A stretch of 64,000 nt of DNA from Streptomyces sp. CBMA152 (GCF_014596475.1 NZ_MECJ01000004.1:62001-126000); one strand, 5' to 3'. Shown: positions 1-9,108, numbered from the stretch's first letter. Program-made: numbers and translations. Notes: a model not told the origin generated them from the letters alone.

Positions 1-432
1 GCCGCCGCGTACGCCCTGAACGAGCCGGATCCCGTCGCCGTACGCACCCGGCGGGCCGCCGCCGTACACGGCGCGGTCGCTGCGGCCGCCCATCGCGCGG
101 TCCTCGCGGCCGGGGCCTTCGCCCGGCCCCCGCAGGCGGGCCGCCACCTCTACGCCGACCTCGGCCCGCTGCGGGCCCGGCTCGCCGCGCGCGGGGTCAC
201 CGACTCGATGGAGCTGGAGGAGTACCTGACCGCCCGGCTCGGCGCCCCCGCCCCCGGCGGCCACCGCTTCGGCGACGAACTGGGCGCGCTGCGCGTCCGG
301 CTCGCCACGGGCCCACTGCTCGGATCGACTCCGGAGCAGCGCGCCCAGGTGCTGGACGCGCCGGACCCGCTGGCCCTGGCGCATGTGGCCGAGGCGCTGG
401 AGGCGTTCGGGTCCGCGCTCGACGCGCTGTGA
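1..432 (+). CDS. PLP-dependent aminotransferase, C-terminal part (cut by window start)
   Basis: The reading frame is open from the first base and ends at a TGA at 430-432, so only the last 143 residues are visible. The part reads like the small C-terminal domain of a class I/II PLP-dependent aminotransferase: a segment around HLYADLGPLRARLAARGV, then GGHRFGDELGALRVRLATG, where the arginine of LRVRLATG would be the usual substrate-carboxylate-binding position. The PLP lysine and most of the large domain lie outside the window, so the substrate cannot be inferred. A metallo-hydrolase gene follows 43 bp downstream on the same strand and may be cotranscribed. The aminotransferase call is family-level and rests on the C-terminal pattern only. 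Confidence 0.55.
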   Translation, partial: AAAYALNEPDPVAVRTRRAAAVHGAVAAAAHRAVLAAGAFARPPQAGRHLYADLGPLRARLAARGVTDSMELEEYLTARLGAPAPGGHRFGDELGALRVRLATGPLLGSTPEQRAQVLDAPDPLALAHVAEALEAFGSALDAL

Positions 433-475
433 CGACCCCCGTGACGACCCCGTCCCCTCGAATGGAGCCGCCCGG

Positions 476-1516
476 ATGACGGAACAGACGGAACAGGCCG
501 AGTTCACGGCACCGGCACCGGCCCCACCGCTCACCGCACAGCCCCCGCGCCCCCTCGGCGAGCTCCGCCACTGGCCCCGGTCGTTCGCCGACCGGCTCGT
601 CCACCCGCTGCCCGGGGTCCGCGCGCTGGCCCGCCTCGCCCGGGAAGGTGCGCTGCGCCCGTCCCCGGCGGGGCTGCGGGGCATCGCCGAGCTGCCGTTC
701 GCGCCCGGGCCGCTGCCCGCCGTGGACACCGCCACGGTCGCGGTCACCTGGGCCGGGCACGCCAGCTGGGTGGTGCGGATCGGCGGGCTCACGGTCCTGA
801 CCGACCCCGTCTGGTCCCGCCGCATCCTGGGCACCCCGCCCCGGCTCACCCCCGTGGGCGTCCGCTGGGAGGACCTGCCGCCCGTCGACGCCGTCGTCAT
901 CAGCCACAACCACTACGACCACCTGGACGCGCCCACCCTGCGCCGACTCCCGCGCCACACCCCGCTGTTCGTCCCGGCCGGCCTGGCCCGCTGGTGCCGG
1001 CGGCGCCGGTTCACCCGGGTCACCGAGCTCGACTGGTGGGAGGCGGCCGAACTCGACGTGCCGGGCCGGGAACCCGTCCGGTTCGAGTTCGTCCCGGCCC
1101 ATCACTGGTCCAAGCGCTCGCTGACCGACACCTGCCGCTCGCTGTGGGGCGGCTGGGTCCTGGGGGACCGCAGGGGCAGACGCGTCTACTTCGCGGGCGA
1201 CACCGGATACGGCCACTGGTTCAAGGAGATCGGCCGCCGCCACCCCGCGCTGGACCTGGCGCTGCTTCCGATCGGGGCGTACGCGCCGCGCTGGTGGCTG
1301 CGGGACGTGCACGCCGACCCGGAGGAGGCGGTGCAGGCGTGCGAGGACCTGGGCGCGCGGCGGATGGCGCCGATGCACTGGGGCACGTTCGTCCTCTCCG
1401 CCGAGCCGGTCCTCGAACCACTGGCCCGGGTGAGGGCGGCCTGGGCGCGCACGGGCAGACCGCGCGACGGCCTGTGGGACCTGCCGGTGGGCTCGTCACG
1501 GGTCCTGGCCGCTTGA
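476..1516 (+). CDS. MBL-fold metallo-hydrolase, NAPE-PLD-like
   Basis: A 346-residue metallo-beta-lactamase-fold protein. The metal-binding HxHxDH motif is present as HNHYDH at residues 144-149. It is preceded by a TWAGHASWV strand and followed by PAHHWSKR, an FAGDTGYG segment carrying the bridging aspartate, and MHWGTF with the last histidine. This order and spacing match the branch that includes N-acyl-phosphatidylethanolamine phospholipase D and related UlaG-like hydrolases, so a phosphodiester or lactone substrate is possible but unproven. The start is the ATG at 476, with GGAG 8 bp upstream; the longer frame from 383 only runs into the preceding gene. There is no signal peptide. It faces the convergent dedA-like gene. 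Confidence 0.85.
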   Translation: MTEQTEQAEFTAPAPAPPLTAQPPRPLGELRHWPRSFADRLVHPLPGVRALARLAREGALRPSPAGLRGIAELPFAPGPLPAVDTATVAVTWAGHASWVVRIGGLTVLTDPVWSRRILGTPPRLTPVGVRWEDLPPVDAVVISHNHYDHLDAPTLRRLPRHTPLFVPAGLARWCRRRRFTRVTELDWWEAAELDVPGREPVRFEFVPAHHWSKRSLTDTCRSLWGGWVLGDRRGRRVYFAGDTGYGHWFKEIGRRHPALDLALLPIGAYAPRWWLRDVHADPEEAVQACEDLGARRMAPMHWGTFVLSAEPVLEPLARVRAAWARTGRPRDGLWDLPVGSSRVLAA

Positions 1517-1588
1517 CCAGGCCGTACGCGAACTCCTTCGCGGGGCGCTCAACTGCCCCTGTTTACGGGGGTGTTCAGCGACCCCGCC

Positions 1589-2245
1589 CTAGCGTGGTGC
1601 CTGCTCGGCTGTTTCGTCCCGCGACCGCCCCCGCATCCGCCGCCACACCGCAGGCCCCCCACTGATCAGCAGCGTCAGGGCGACCGCGGCGACCACGCCC
1701 TGCCACGGCTCGGGGAAGAGCGAGCCGCCCAGGATGCCGATCAGGCCGTACGCACCGGCCCAGGCCAGGCACGCGGGCACATCGCCCCGTACGAACGTCC
1801 GCAGCGGCATGCCGCCGAGCAGGCACGCCAGCATCACCGGGATCCGGCCGGCCGGTACCAGCCGGGACAGGATCAGGACGGGCACCCCGTGCTCGTCGAG
1901 CTTGCGCCGGGCCTGCTCCAGGCGGTCCGGCGCCGCCCGGTCGCGCAGCGCGGCCAGCCAGCGCGACCCGTTGCGCGAACGCACCCCGCGCTGCCCCAGC
2001 CAGTACAGGCCGATGTCCCCGAGGAACGCGGCGAAGGCGCCCACCGCGAAGACGAGCAGCAGCGAGAACCAGGCCGTCTGGTGGAAGGCGACCACCGCGG
2101 CCGTCGACACCAGCGCCCCCGTCGGTACCACGGGCACCAGTGAGCCGAGCACGACCAGGATGAACAGGGACGGATAGCCGAGCGCCTGCTGGGTCGACTC
2201 CGGCGGCACCTGGCCCGCCGCCCGGGCCATGAACGCGGCGATCAC
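1589..2245 (-). CDS. DedA family (VTT domain) membrane protein
   Basis: A 218-residue integral membrane protein of the DedA/SNARE-associated (VTT) family. Hydrophobic segments alternate with the conserved polar block: an FLGD-type motif (AAFLGDIGLYWLGQRG), then the SRLVPAGR segment whose arginine and proline are characteristic of the family. DedA proteins are linked to lipid-carrier flipping, membrane potential and drug tolerance; that is family knowledge, not visible here. The C-terminus is a short basic, acidic tail. The ATG at 2245 overlaps the stop of the upstream metallo-hydrolase gene by 4 bp, so the two are very probably translationally coupled. Confidence 0.9.
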   Translation of the reverse strand: MIAAFMARAAGQVPPESTQQALGYPSLFILVVLGSLVPVVPTGALVSTAAVVAFHQTAWFSLLLVFAVGAFAAFLGDIGLYWLGQRGVRSRNGSRWLAALRDRAAPDRLEQARRKLDEHGVPVLILSRLVPAGRIPVMLACLLGGMPLRTFVRGDVPACLAWAGAYGLIGILGGSLFPEPWQGVVAAVALTLLISGGPAVWRRMRGRSRDETAEQAPR

Positions 2246-3012
2246 CGGGCGACCTCGGGCCGTACGCTCTCGCCGTGCAGCAGCCGGTGCACCGCCACGC
2301 CGGGCGCGAGCTGTGCCGCGTGGCGTACGAAGTCGTCGCCGGGCGCGTGGAATTCATGCGGGCGGACCCCGTCGAGCCCGATCGGCCAGTACGTGCCGTA
2401 GTGCACCGGCACCGCCGAGCGCGGCGCGAGCCGGGCGAGGGCCTGGGCGGCGCGGCCCGGGTCCAGATGGCCGGGGCCGAGGAACGGGCCCCAGCCGCCG
2501 ACCGGCAGCAGCGCCACGTCGACCGGGCCGACCTCGTCCGCCATCTCGTCGAAGAGCCCGGTGTCCCCGGCGAAGTAGGTGCGGGCCCGGCCCTCGATGA
2601 CATAGCCGAGCGCGGGTGAGCGGTGCGGTCCGAACGGGAGGCGCCGCCCGTCGTGGTGCGCGCTCACCACCCGTATCCGCAGGTCACCGGCCTCGACCAG
2701 ATCCCCGGGCCGCACCTCGGTGAGCCGTAGGCCGAGCCTCGTCAGACCCGGCACGGCCCGCACCGCGCCGCGCGGCACGACCAGGCGGGTGCCGGGCGCC
2801 AGGCGTGCGAGGGAGGGCAGATGCAGATGGTCGGAGTGCAGATGCGAGACGAGGACGATCTCGGCGGCGGCCGCCTCGGGCGGCGGCACCGCGCCCCGGC
2901 GGCGGCGCAGATGCGCGAGCCGCCGTGCGAAGAGCGGATCCGTGAGCACCCGTACGCCGGAGTCCTCGACCGTGCAGGTGGCATGACCCCACCAGGTGAT
3001 CTCCACCGGCAC
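2242..3012 (-). CDS. MBL-fold metallo-hydrolase, UlaG-like
   Basis: A 256-residue metallo-beta-lactamase-fold hydrolase. It begins MPVEITWWGHAT, then a TDPLF loop, the HLHSDH metal motif at residues 57-62, an SAHHDG histidine pair, FAGDTGLF with the bridging aspartate, and a terminal VHYGTYWPI histidine. The pattern is that of UlaG-like lactonases and NAPE-PLD relatives; the natural substrate is unknown. It overlaps the downstream dedA-like gene by 4 bp (ATGA), so the two form one operon. It is a distant paralogue of the metallo-hydrolase at 476-1516, which lies on the other side of dedA in opposite orientation. Confidence 0.85.
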   Translation of the reverse strand: MPVEITWWGHATCTVEDSGVRVLTDPLFARRLAHLRRRRGAVPPPEAAAAEIVLVSHLHSDHLHLPSLARLAPGTRLVVPRGAVRAVPGLTRLGLRLTEVRPGDLVEAGDLRIRVVSAHHDGRRLPFGPHRSPALGYVIEGRARTYFAGDTGLFDEMADEVGPVDVALLPVGGWGPFLGPGHLDPGRAAQALARLAPRSAVPVHYGTYWPIGLDGVRPHEFHAPGDDFVRHAAQLAPGVAVHRLLHGESVRPEVAR

Positions 3013-3131
3013 CGGGAAAACTCCTCCGCTCGAAACCCACCACGCGCGCTGTTGGGTACGAGCCTAAGTGTCGTGGGGCGCAATGGAGGGGACCCGGGGT
3101 AGGCCTTGGGTTCACGAAGGGACGGCCCGGC

Positions 3132-3236
3132 ATGATCATGCACTCCGAGCAGTGTCCGCGCTGCGGCGGGATTCTCGCGGTGACCCAGGACGGCTGGAAG
3201 ATCTGCCACTCGTGCGGATACTCCTCGCCACCCTGA
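3132..3236 (+). CDS. Small zinc-ribbon-like protein (34 aa)
   Basis: A very short frame encoding 34 residues. It carries two CxxC knuckles, CPRCGG near residue 8 and CHSCGY near residue 25, 13 residues apart between the knuckles. This is the arrangement of a minimal zinc ribbon. A GAAGGG ribosome-binding site lies about 10 bp before the ATG; a second in-frame ATG is at 3138. The frame starts 119 bp from the divergent metallo-hydrolase, so the gap would hold both promoters. The four cysteines, the RBS and the lack of a competing gene support a real product, but no function can be given. Confidence 0.6.
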   Translation: MIMHSEQCPRCGGILAVTQDGWKICHSCGYSSPP

Positions 3237-3280
3237 TCCAGGAGTAGGGTCACCACCACGACCAAGCTTGGGGGACGGCC

Positions 3281-3685
3281 ATGGGTGACGTGCGAGTGGC
3301 GGCGATCGCCAGTCTGACCCCACTTGAGGAACTGGACCTGGACCCCTTCCTGGTCGACACCCGCAGCCAGCACGAGATGTGCGCGCGCTGGGCCGCCGAC
3401 AAGGGGTACGTCGTCACCCGGCAGTTGCTCTTCTACGGTCTGCGGCCCGACCACGTGGGGCTGTGGGCGGACGTGGACGCGGGCCAGGTGGACGTCTTCG
3501 TCGCGCCCAACGAGCGCGTCCTCGCCCGGGCGTTGACGTCGGTGCCGGCGTTCTCCGCCGAGTGCGAGCGCCGTGGGGTCCGGCTGGAGACGGCCGGGCT
3601 CGACGAACCGTCCTACGACGCCGCCAAGAAGGCGCACATCCACCGCAGGCTCTCGATGCCGACCGCGGGGTACGACGGCTGCTGA
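3281..3685 (+). CDS. Conserved hypothetical protein, resolvase-fold-like
   Basis: A 134-residue soluble protein. It has a good RBS (GGGGGAC) before the ATG at 3281. Its layout recalls the N-terminal catalytic domain of serine recombinases: a block around DTRSQHEMCARWAADKGYVV resembles the S/Q/C/WA/GY pattern of resolvases, and DVDAGQVDVFVAPNERVLARAL resembles the later strand-helix unit where those enzymes have DRLxR. However, there is no N-terminal YxRVS motif, so the catalytic serine is missing, and there is no DNA-binding or zinc domain. If the similarity is real, this is a catalytically dead, stand-alone resolvase-like domain. Function unknown. Confidence 0.7.
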   Translation: MGDVRVAAIASLTPLEELDLDPFLVDTRSQHEMCARWAADKGYVVTRQLLFYGLRPDHVGLWADVDAGQVDVFVAPNERVLARALTSVPAFSAECERRGVRLETAGLDEPSYDAAKKAHIHRRLSMPTAGYDGC

Positions 3686-3794
3686 GCCGCACCCCGCCGC
3701 GTAAGTCTCCAGGTACACCGCCGCGCGGAAACAATGCCCCTGGCCGGTTTCCGTCCCTGTGACACGCTGGGAGGGAACGGCTAGGCGAGAGGCA

Positions 3795-5957
3795 GTGACG
3801 AGCGGCGTGAGCACAGGGCGATGGCGGCAGGCGGGCAGCGCCCTGATGCGGGTGGTCGTGGTGTGGGCGGTCTCCACCCTCACCATGATGGCGCTGGCCG
3901 GGATCCTGCCCGACTTCCAGCTCAAGTCCGCAGGTGGCGACAGCGTCACCCGGGTCGCGCTCACCGCCGCCTGGGGCGCGGGCGCGTTCGGTCTGCTGAG
4001 CGCGCTGGTGTGGCCGCTGGTCGTACGGGCGTTCCTGCTGGTCCCGGCGCTGGTGCTGGGCCTGTTGGTGTTCTTCCTCAACGGCTCGCTGCTGCTGATC
4101 GCGCTGAGCCTGATCCCCAGCGGGCGCGGCGCGGCCAAGCCCGAGACCGCGGTCGTGGTGGCCGCGGTGATGTCGGCGGTCGCCTCCGCCACCTCGACGG
4201 CGCTCGCCGTCCGGGACGACAACGCCTACCGGCGCAGGCTCTCGCGCCTCGCCGACCGGCGCAGACGCAGGCGCGGCGACGACGACCGGGGCTCGGAACC
4301 GCCCGGCACGGTCTTCCTCCAGCTCGACGGCGTCGGCCACGACGTGCTGTGCCACGCGGTCGGCGCGGGCCTGATGCCGACAGTCGAGGGCTGGCTGAAG
4401 GAGACGCACCTGCTCACCCCCTGGCGTACCGACTGGTCCAGCCAGACCGGCGCCAGCCAGCTCGGCATCCTGCACGGCTGCACCTTCGACGTGCCCGCCT
4501 TCCGGTGGTACGAGAAGGACACCGGCGAGCTGATGGTCTCCAACCGGCCCGCCAGCGCCGTGGAGCTCCAGCGACGGGCGATCGAGCGCACCGGCGACGG
4601 CGGCCTGCTCACCGTCGACGGCGCCAGCCGGGGCAACCTCTTCTCCGGCGGCGCCGACCAGCTCGCCCTGGTCCTGTCGATGGCCGCCCGGCGCGGCCGC
4701 CGCAACCGCTCCCGGGCGGGCTACTTCGCGTACTTCTCGGACCCCGCCAACTCCGTGCGCACCGCGCTCTCCTTCGTCGCCGAGGTCGGCCGCGAGATCG
4801 GCCAGTCGACCCGGGCGCGGCTGCGCGGGGACACGCCGCGCGTGCGGCGCGGCGGGCTCTACCCGTTCATCCGGGCGTTCGCGACCGTCGTCGAGCGCGA
4901 TGTGGTGGTCGCGGCGGTCATAGGGGACATGCTCGCCGGGCGCACCGCCGTCTACGCCGACCTCGTGGCGTACGACGAGGTGGCGCACCACTCCGGGCCG
5001 CGCAGCCGGGACGCCGACAAGGTCCTGGACCGCCTCGACCGGTCCCTCGCGCTGATCGCCAAGGTCGCCGAGCACGCGCCGCGCGCGTACCGGATCGTGC
5101 TGCTCTCCGACCACGGGCAGAGCCCGGGGGAGACCTTCGCGGGGGCGTACGGGCTGACCCTGAAGGACCTGGTGCGGGCCGGGTGCGGGCTGTCGGTGCC
5201 GCGTGGCGCCGAGCGCACCAAGAGCGGCGCGGAGGCGCGTGACGCGGTCCGGGTCGCGCTGCACCGGCCGGTCATGGAGAACGGGGAGCCGGGGCCCGCC
5301 TCCGACCCGATCGTGCTCGCCTCCGGCAACCTCGGGCTCGTCTCCTTCCCGGACACCGAGGGGCGGCTCGCCCGCGAGGAGATCGACCGCCGCCACCCCG
5401 CGCTGCTGCGCACCCTCGCCGGGCACCCCGGCATCGGCTTCCTGCTGGTGCGCAGCGAGGAGCACGGCGCGGTGGTCATCGGCGGCGCGGGCACGGACCG
5501 GATCCATGAGGTCCCGCTCGCCGAACTGGCCGACGGCAAGGGCCCGTTGACCGGTTTCGCGCCGGGCGCCGCCGACGCCGTACGGCGCACCGACACCTTT
5601 CCGCACACCGCCGACATCATGGTCAACTCGATGTACGACCCGGTGACCGGCGAGGTGCACGCCTTCGAGGAGCAGATCGGCTCGCACGGCGGCCTCGGCG
5701 GCGAGCAGGGTCATCCGTTCCTGCTGTGGCCGCGCGATCTGTCGGCGCCGGTGGCTGACGGGACGGAGCTGGTCGGCGCCGAGCAGGTGCACCGGGTGCT
5801 GCGGCGCTGGCTGCGCGAGTGCGCGGGGCCCGAGGTGCCGCTGGAGATCTCCCGGCACCAGGCGGAATCGCGGCTTCAGGAGGAATCCCGGCGCCGACAG
5901 GAAGCGGAAGGATCATTTCCGGTAGACGACCGGGCCGTGCAGGACAAATCCGCCTGA
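3795..5957 (+). CDS. Membrane-anchored alkaline-phosphatase-superfamily phosphodiesterase with holin-like N-terminus
   Basis: About 720 residues in two parts. The first ~150 residues hold four hydrophobic segments resembling the phage holin 4 (PF04020) membrane module, ending in a basic stretch. The rest is an alkaline phosphatase/phosphodiesterase domain. It shows FLQLDGVGHD (first metal aspartate), SSQTGASQ with a candidate nucleophilic threonine, VAYDEVAHHSG, LLSDHGQS with the DH metal pair, and GSHGGLGG near the C-terminus. The enzyme should sit at the membrane and may cleave lipid-linked or nucleotide phosphodiesters. Start codon uncertain: GTG at 3759, 3795 or 3807 are all in frame; the AG-rich stretch GAGAGG at 3787-3792 favours the latter two. 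Confidence 0.85.
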   Translation: MTSGVSTGRWRQAGSALMRVVVVWAVSTLTMMALAGILPDFQLKSAGGDSVTRVALTAAWGAGAFGLLSALVWPLVVRAFLLVPALVLGLLVFFLNGSLLLIALSLIPSGRGAAKPETAVVVAAVMSAVASATSTALAVRDDNAYRRRLSRLADRRRRRRGDDDRGSEPPGTVFLQLDGVGHDVLCHAVGAGLMPTVEGWLKETHLLTPWRTDWSSQTGASQLGILHGCTFDVPAFRWYEKDTGELMVSNRPASAVELQRRAIERTGDGGLLTVDGASRGNLFSGGADQLALVLSMAARRGRRNRSRAGYFAYFSDPANSVRTALSFVAEVGREIGQSTRARLRGDTPRVRRGGLYPFIRAFATVVERDVVVAAVIGDMLAGRTAVYADLVAYDEVAHHSGPRSRDADKVLDRLDRSLALIAKVAEHAPRAYRIVLLSDHGQSPGETFAGAYGLTLKDLVRAGCGLSVPRGAERTKSGAEARDAVRVALHRPVMENGEPGPASDPIVLASGNLGLVSFPDTEGRLAREEIDRRHPALLRTLAGHPGIGFLLVRSEEHGAVVIGGAGTDRIHEVPLAELADGKGPLTGFAPGAADAVRRTDTFPHTADIMVNSMYDPVTGEVHAFEEQIGSHGGLGGEQGHPFLLWPRDLSAPVADGTELVGAEQVHRVLRRWLRECAGPEVPLEISRHQAESRLQEESRRRQEAEGSFPVDDRAVQDKSA

Positions 5958-6023
5958 TTTTGCGCCGCGTTCGCCGTACCCGACCATGGTCAGGTTTTGG
6001 CACGGAGAGAGGCGCACCACCCC

Positions 6024-7409
6024 ATGACCACGCAAGATTCCCAGAGCAAGCATGCCCGGCAATTCGGATTGCCGGTGGCGACCGCTCTGGTCATGGGCAA
6101 CATCATCGGCGGTGGGATCTTCCTGCTGCCGGCGTCGGTCGCCCCGTTCGGCACCATCAGCCTGCTCGCCTTCGTCGTCCTGACGGTCGGCGCGATCGCG
6201 CTGGCGCTCGTCTTCGGCCGGCTCGCCGAGCGGCTGCCACAGACTGGCGGCCCGTACGTCTACACCCGCGCGGCGTTCGGCGACTTCGCCGGCTTCCTCG
6301 CCGCCTGGTCGTACTGGATCACCACCTGGGTCTCCAACGCGGCGCTCGCCGTGGCGGCGGTGGGCTACCTCGACGTCCTCATACCGATCCACGACTCCAA
6401 GGCGGCGACGATCGCTGCGGCCTTGGCGCTCCAGTGGCTCCCGGCGCTCGCCAACTTCGCGGGCACCCGGTATGTGGGCGCGGTCCAACTGGTCTCCACC
6501 GTCCTGAAGTTCGCGCCCCTGCTGCTCGTCGCGGTCGGCGGTCTGTTCTTCTTCGACCCGGCCAACCTCGGCCCGTTCCAGGCCGACGACCACAGCCCGA
6601 TGGGCGCGGTCTCCGCCTCGGCGGCGATCCTGCTCTTCAGCTACCTCGGCGTCGAGTCGGCCGCGGTCAGCGCGGGCGAGGTCCGCGACCCGCGCCGCAA
6701 CGTCGGCCGCGCCACCATCCTCGGCACCATCGGCGCCGCCCTGATCTACCTCCTGGGCACCCTCTCGGTGTTCGGCACCGTCCCGCACAACAAGCTCGTG
6801 GACTCCACCGCACCCTTCACGGACGCCGTGAACGCGATGTTCGGCGGCTCCTGGGGCGGCACCGCCGTGGCCCTCGCCGCTCTGGTCTCCATGGTCGGCG
6901 CCCTCAACGGCTGGACCCTGCTCAGCGCCCAGACCCCGTACGCGGCGGCCAAGGACGGACTGTTCCCGCAGGTCTTCGCCCGTAAGAACCGCGGTGTGCC
7001 GACGGCCGGCGTCATCGTCACGGTCGTCCTCGCCTCGTCGCTGACCGTCTACAACTACACGGTCGGCTCGACGGGCGTCTTCGAGATGCTGGTCCTGGTC
7101 ACCACCTTCACGGCCACCGTCCCCTACCTCCTGTCGACCGCCGCGCAGCTGTACTTCCTCGCGTCCGGCCAGTCCCACCGCGTCCACCGCGCCCGCCTGG
7201 TCCGGGACTTCGTCCTCGCCTCCCTCGCCGCCGGGTTCTCCCTGTGGCTGGTCGCGGGCTCCGGTTACGAGGCGGTCTACCAGGGCGTGCTGTTCCTCTT
7301 CGCGGGCGTCCTCGTATACGCGCTCCTCGCGGCCCGCAAGCAGCGCCCGGAGGCGGCCGCGGAAGCCGAGCCGGTGGCCGCCAAGGAAGCCGCTGACCTG
7401 CGGGTCTGA
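6024..7409 (+). CDS. APC-family amino acid permease
   Basis: A 461-residue integral membrane transporter with about 12 hydrophobic segments. The first helix carries the APC-family motif NIIGGGIFLLP, where the GGG unwinds the helix to bind the amino group of the substrate. SYLGVESAAVSAGEVRDPRRN matches the TM6 and following conserved E..DPxRN loop of the APA (basic amino acid/polyamine antiporter) branch. The exact substrate cannot be read from sequence. The start is ATG 6024 with a GAGAGG site upstream; the frame is open back to 5997 without an RBS. It lies 66 bp after the phosphodiesterase gene and is probably expressed separately. Confidence 0.9.
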   Translation: MTTQDSQSKHARQFGLPVATALVMGNIIGGGIFLLPASVAPFGTISLLAFVVLTVGAIALALVFGRLAERLPQTGGPYVYTRAAFGDFAGFLAAWSYWITTWVSNAALAVAAVGYLDVLIPIHDSKAATIAAALALQWLPALANFAGTRYVGAVQLVSTVLKFAPLLLVAVGGLFFFDPANLGPFQADDHSPMGAVSASAAILLFSYLGVESAAVSAGEVRDPRRNVGRATILGTIGAALIYLLGTLSVFGTVPHNKLVDSTAPFTDAVNAMFGGSWGGTAVALAALVSMVGALNGWTLLSAQTPYAAAKDGLFPQVFARKNRGVPTAGVIVTVVLASSLTVYNYTVGSTGVFEMLVLVTTFTATVPYLLSTAAQLYFLASGQSHRVHRARLVRDFVLASLAAGFSLWLVAGSGYEAVYQGVLFLFAGVLVYALLAARKQRPEAAAEAEPVAAKEAADLRV

Positions 7410-7500
7410 CAGTCGGTGACGGCAGCCCGCGATCTGTCGTGCGGTACTCCGTTCGGCGGCTTACGTTTGCTGCGGGGGCTCCCCGACCGAAAGGTCTGCC

Positions 7501-9093
7501 ATGCGCGGACGTACGACAGTGGGCGCAGCCGGTGCCGCTATGGCGCTGCTCGCCCTCGCGGTCCCGGCCCTGGCGGACGGTGCGAAGCCCGATCTGACCC
7601 GCTTCTACACCCAGCGACCGGTCTGGGGCGCCTGCACGGTCAAGGGCGCCCCCCAGGGCATGGAGTGCGCCAAGCTCACCGTGCCCGTCGACTACGCCCA
7701 CCCCGCCGACGGCACGATCGAGCTGGCGGTGGCCCGTATACGGGCGAGCGGTTCAGGCTCGGAGTCAGGCGGTACGGGGACGGACGCGGGCCCGAGTGGT
7801 GCCGCACCCGCCGCCACCGCGCCCAAGGGTTCGCTCGTCTTCAACTTCGGCGGCCCCGGCGAATCCGGTCTCAAGGACCTCGGCGGCTTCCTGAGCGACA
7901 CCGAGGGCCTCGCCGACCAGTACGACCTGGTGAGCTTCGACCCCCGGGGCGTCGGCCGCAGCGCCCCCGTGCGCTGCGGGACCGCGGCGGAGAAGGAGAT
8001 CGAGAGCTCCGACGACACCGCCCCGGCGAACGACGCCGAGGGCCGCAAGCAGCTCGTCGCCGAGCTCAGGTCGGTCGCCGAGGAGTGCCGCAGGACGACC
8101 GGCAAGCTGCTGCCGCACGTCGGCACCATCAACGCCTCGCGCGACCTGGACGTCCTGCGCCAAGCGCTCGGCGACAAGTCGCTGAACTACTTCGGCATCT
8201 CGTACGGCACCCGGCTGGGCGCGGTCTACGCGGCCCAGTTCCCCCAGCGGACCGGGCGGATGGTGCTCGACGCCGTGGACTCGCTGACGGCCGACGCCGA
8301 ACAGTCGGCGCTCGCCCAGGCCACCGCGTTCCAGCGCGGCCTGGACACCTTCCTGTCCGACTGCGCCCACCAGGGCGCCGGCTGCCCGCTCGGCGCGACG
8401 ACCGCGGCCGCGACGAAGACGCTGGACGCGACCGTCACCCAGCTGGACAAGCAGCCCGCGAAGACCGCGTCCGGGGCCGAGTTCACCTCGGCCGACCTGC
8501 GCACCGCCATCACCGACTCGCTCTACGCCGAGCAGCTGTGGCCGACCCTCGCGTACGGCATCTCGACCCTGCACGACAAGGGCGACCCGGCCGCCCTCGA
8601 CCAGATCAACAAGTCGTTCGCGGGCGAGGACGCGCAGGGCAAGCGCGCGGCGGACGACAACAGCAAGGAGGCGCTGCTCGCGATCAACTGCGCCGACGAG
8701 CCCAAGCGCCCCAAGGACCCGGCCGCCGAACTCGCCTCGCTGGAGGACAAGTTCGCCAAGGCGTCCCCGATGTTCGGCCCGGAGCAGGTGGGCGCGGCCG
8801 TCTCCTGCACCGGCTGGCCCGCCGGTACGGACTACATCCGCCGCATCGACCGCACCGGCGCGCAGCCCGTCCTGCTGATCGGCACCCGGGGCGACCCCGC
8901 CACGCCGTACCAGTGGGCGGCGGAGACCGCCCGCCGCCTCGGCAAGGGCGTGGTCCTCACGTACGAGGGCGAGGGGCACGGCGGGTACACGGCGTCCCGC
9001 TGCGTACGGGAGCACGCGGACGCGTTCCTGCTGGAGGGGACCCTGCCCGCCGCGGGGACGTCGTGCCCCCGGGAGACGCCCCCGGCGCATTGA
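7501..9093 (+). CDS. Secreted alpha/beta-hydrolase, tripeptidyl aminopeptidase-like
   Basis: A 530-residue secreted serine peptidase of the S33/Tap type. A Sec signal peptide ends near the ALA at residue 25; there is no lipobox cysteine. The catalytic triad is visible: Ser234 in GISYGT, Asp465 in GTRGDPATP, and His493 in GEGHGGY. NFGGPGESG supplies the oxyanion region, and the C-terminal TAP-like domain holds the last two triad residues. A low-complexity Ser/Gly/Ala insertion near residues 83-110 looks like a flexible loop. Relatives in Streptomyces remove tripeptides from secreted proproteins or act in extracellular peptide use. It is convergent with rppA, whose stop is only 15 bp away. Confidence 0.88.
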   Translation: MRGRTTVGAAGAAMALLALAVPALADGAKPDLTRFYTQRPVWGACTVKGAPQGMECAKLTVPVDYAHPADGTIELAVARIRASGSGSESGGTGTDAGPSGAAPAATAPKGSLVFNFGGPGESGLKDLGGFLSDTEGLADQYDLVSFDPRGVGRSAPVRCGTAAEKEIESSDDTAPANDAEGRKQLVAELRSVAEECRRTTGKLLPHVGTINASRDLDVLRQALGDKSLNYFGISYGTRLGAVYAAQFPQRTGRMVLDAVDSLTADAEQSALAQATAFQRGLDTFLSDCAHQGAGCPLGATTAAATKTLDATVTQLDKQPAKTASGAEFTSADLRTAITDSLYAEQLWPTLAYGISTLHDKGDPAALDQINKSFAGEDAQGKRAADDNSKEALLAINCADEPKRPKDPAAELASLEDKFAKASPMFGPEQVGAAVSCTGWPAGTDYIRRIDRTGAQPVLLIGTRGDPATPYQWAAETARRLGKGVVLTYEGEGHGGYTASRCVREHADAFLLEGTLPAAGTSCPRETPPAH

Positions 9094-9108
9094 GCCGACT
9101 GCCGCGGA

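Noticed and set aside
3414..5858. 814-codon open frame antisense to the phosphodiesterase gene
   Set aside because: It is the mirror of strong GC3 bias in the real gene. The product is low-complexity Arg/Gly/Pro/Asp-rich with no motif or RBS.
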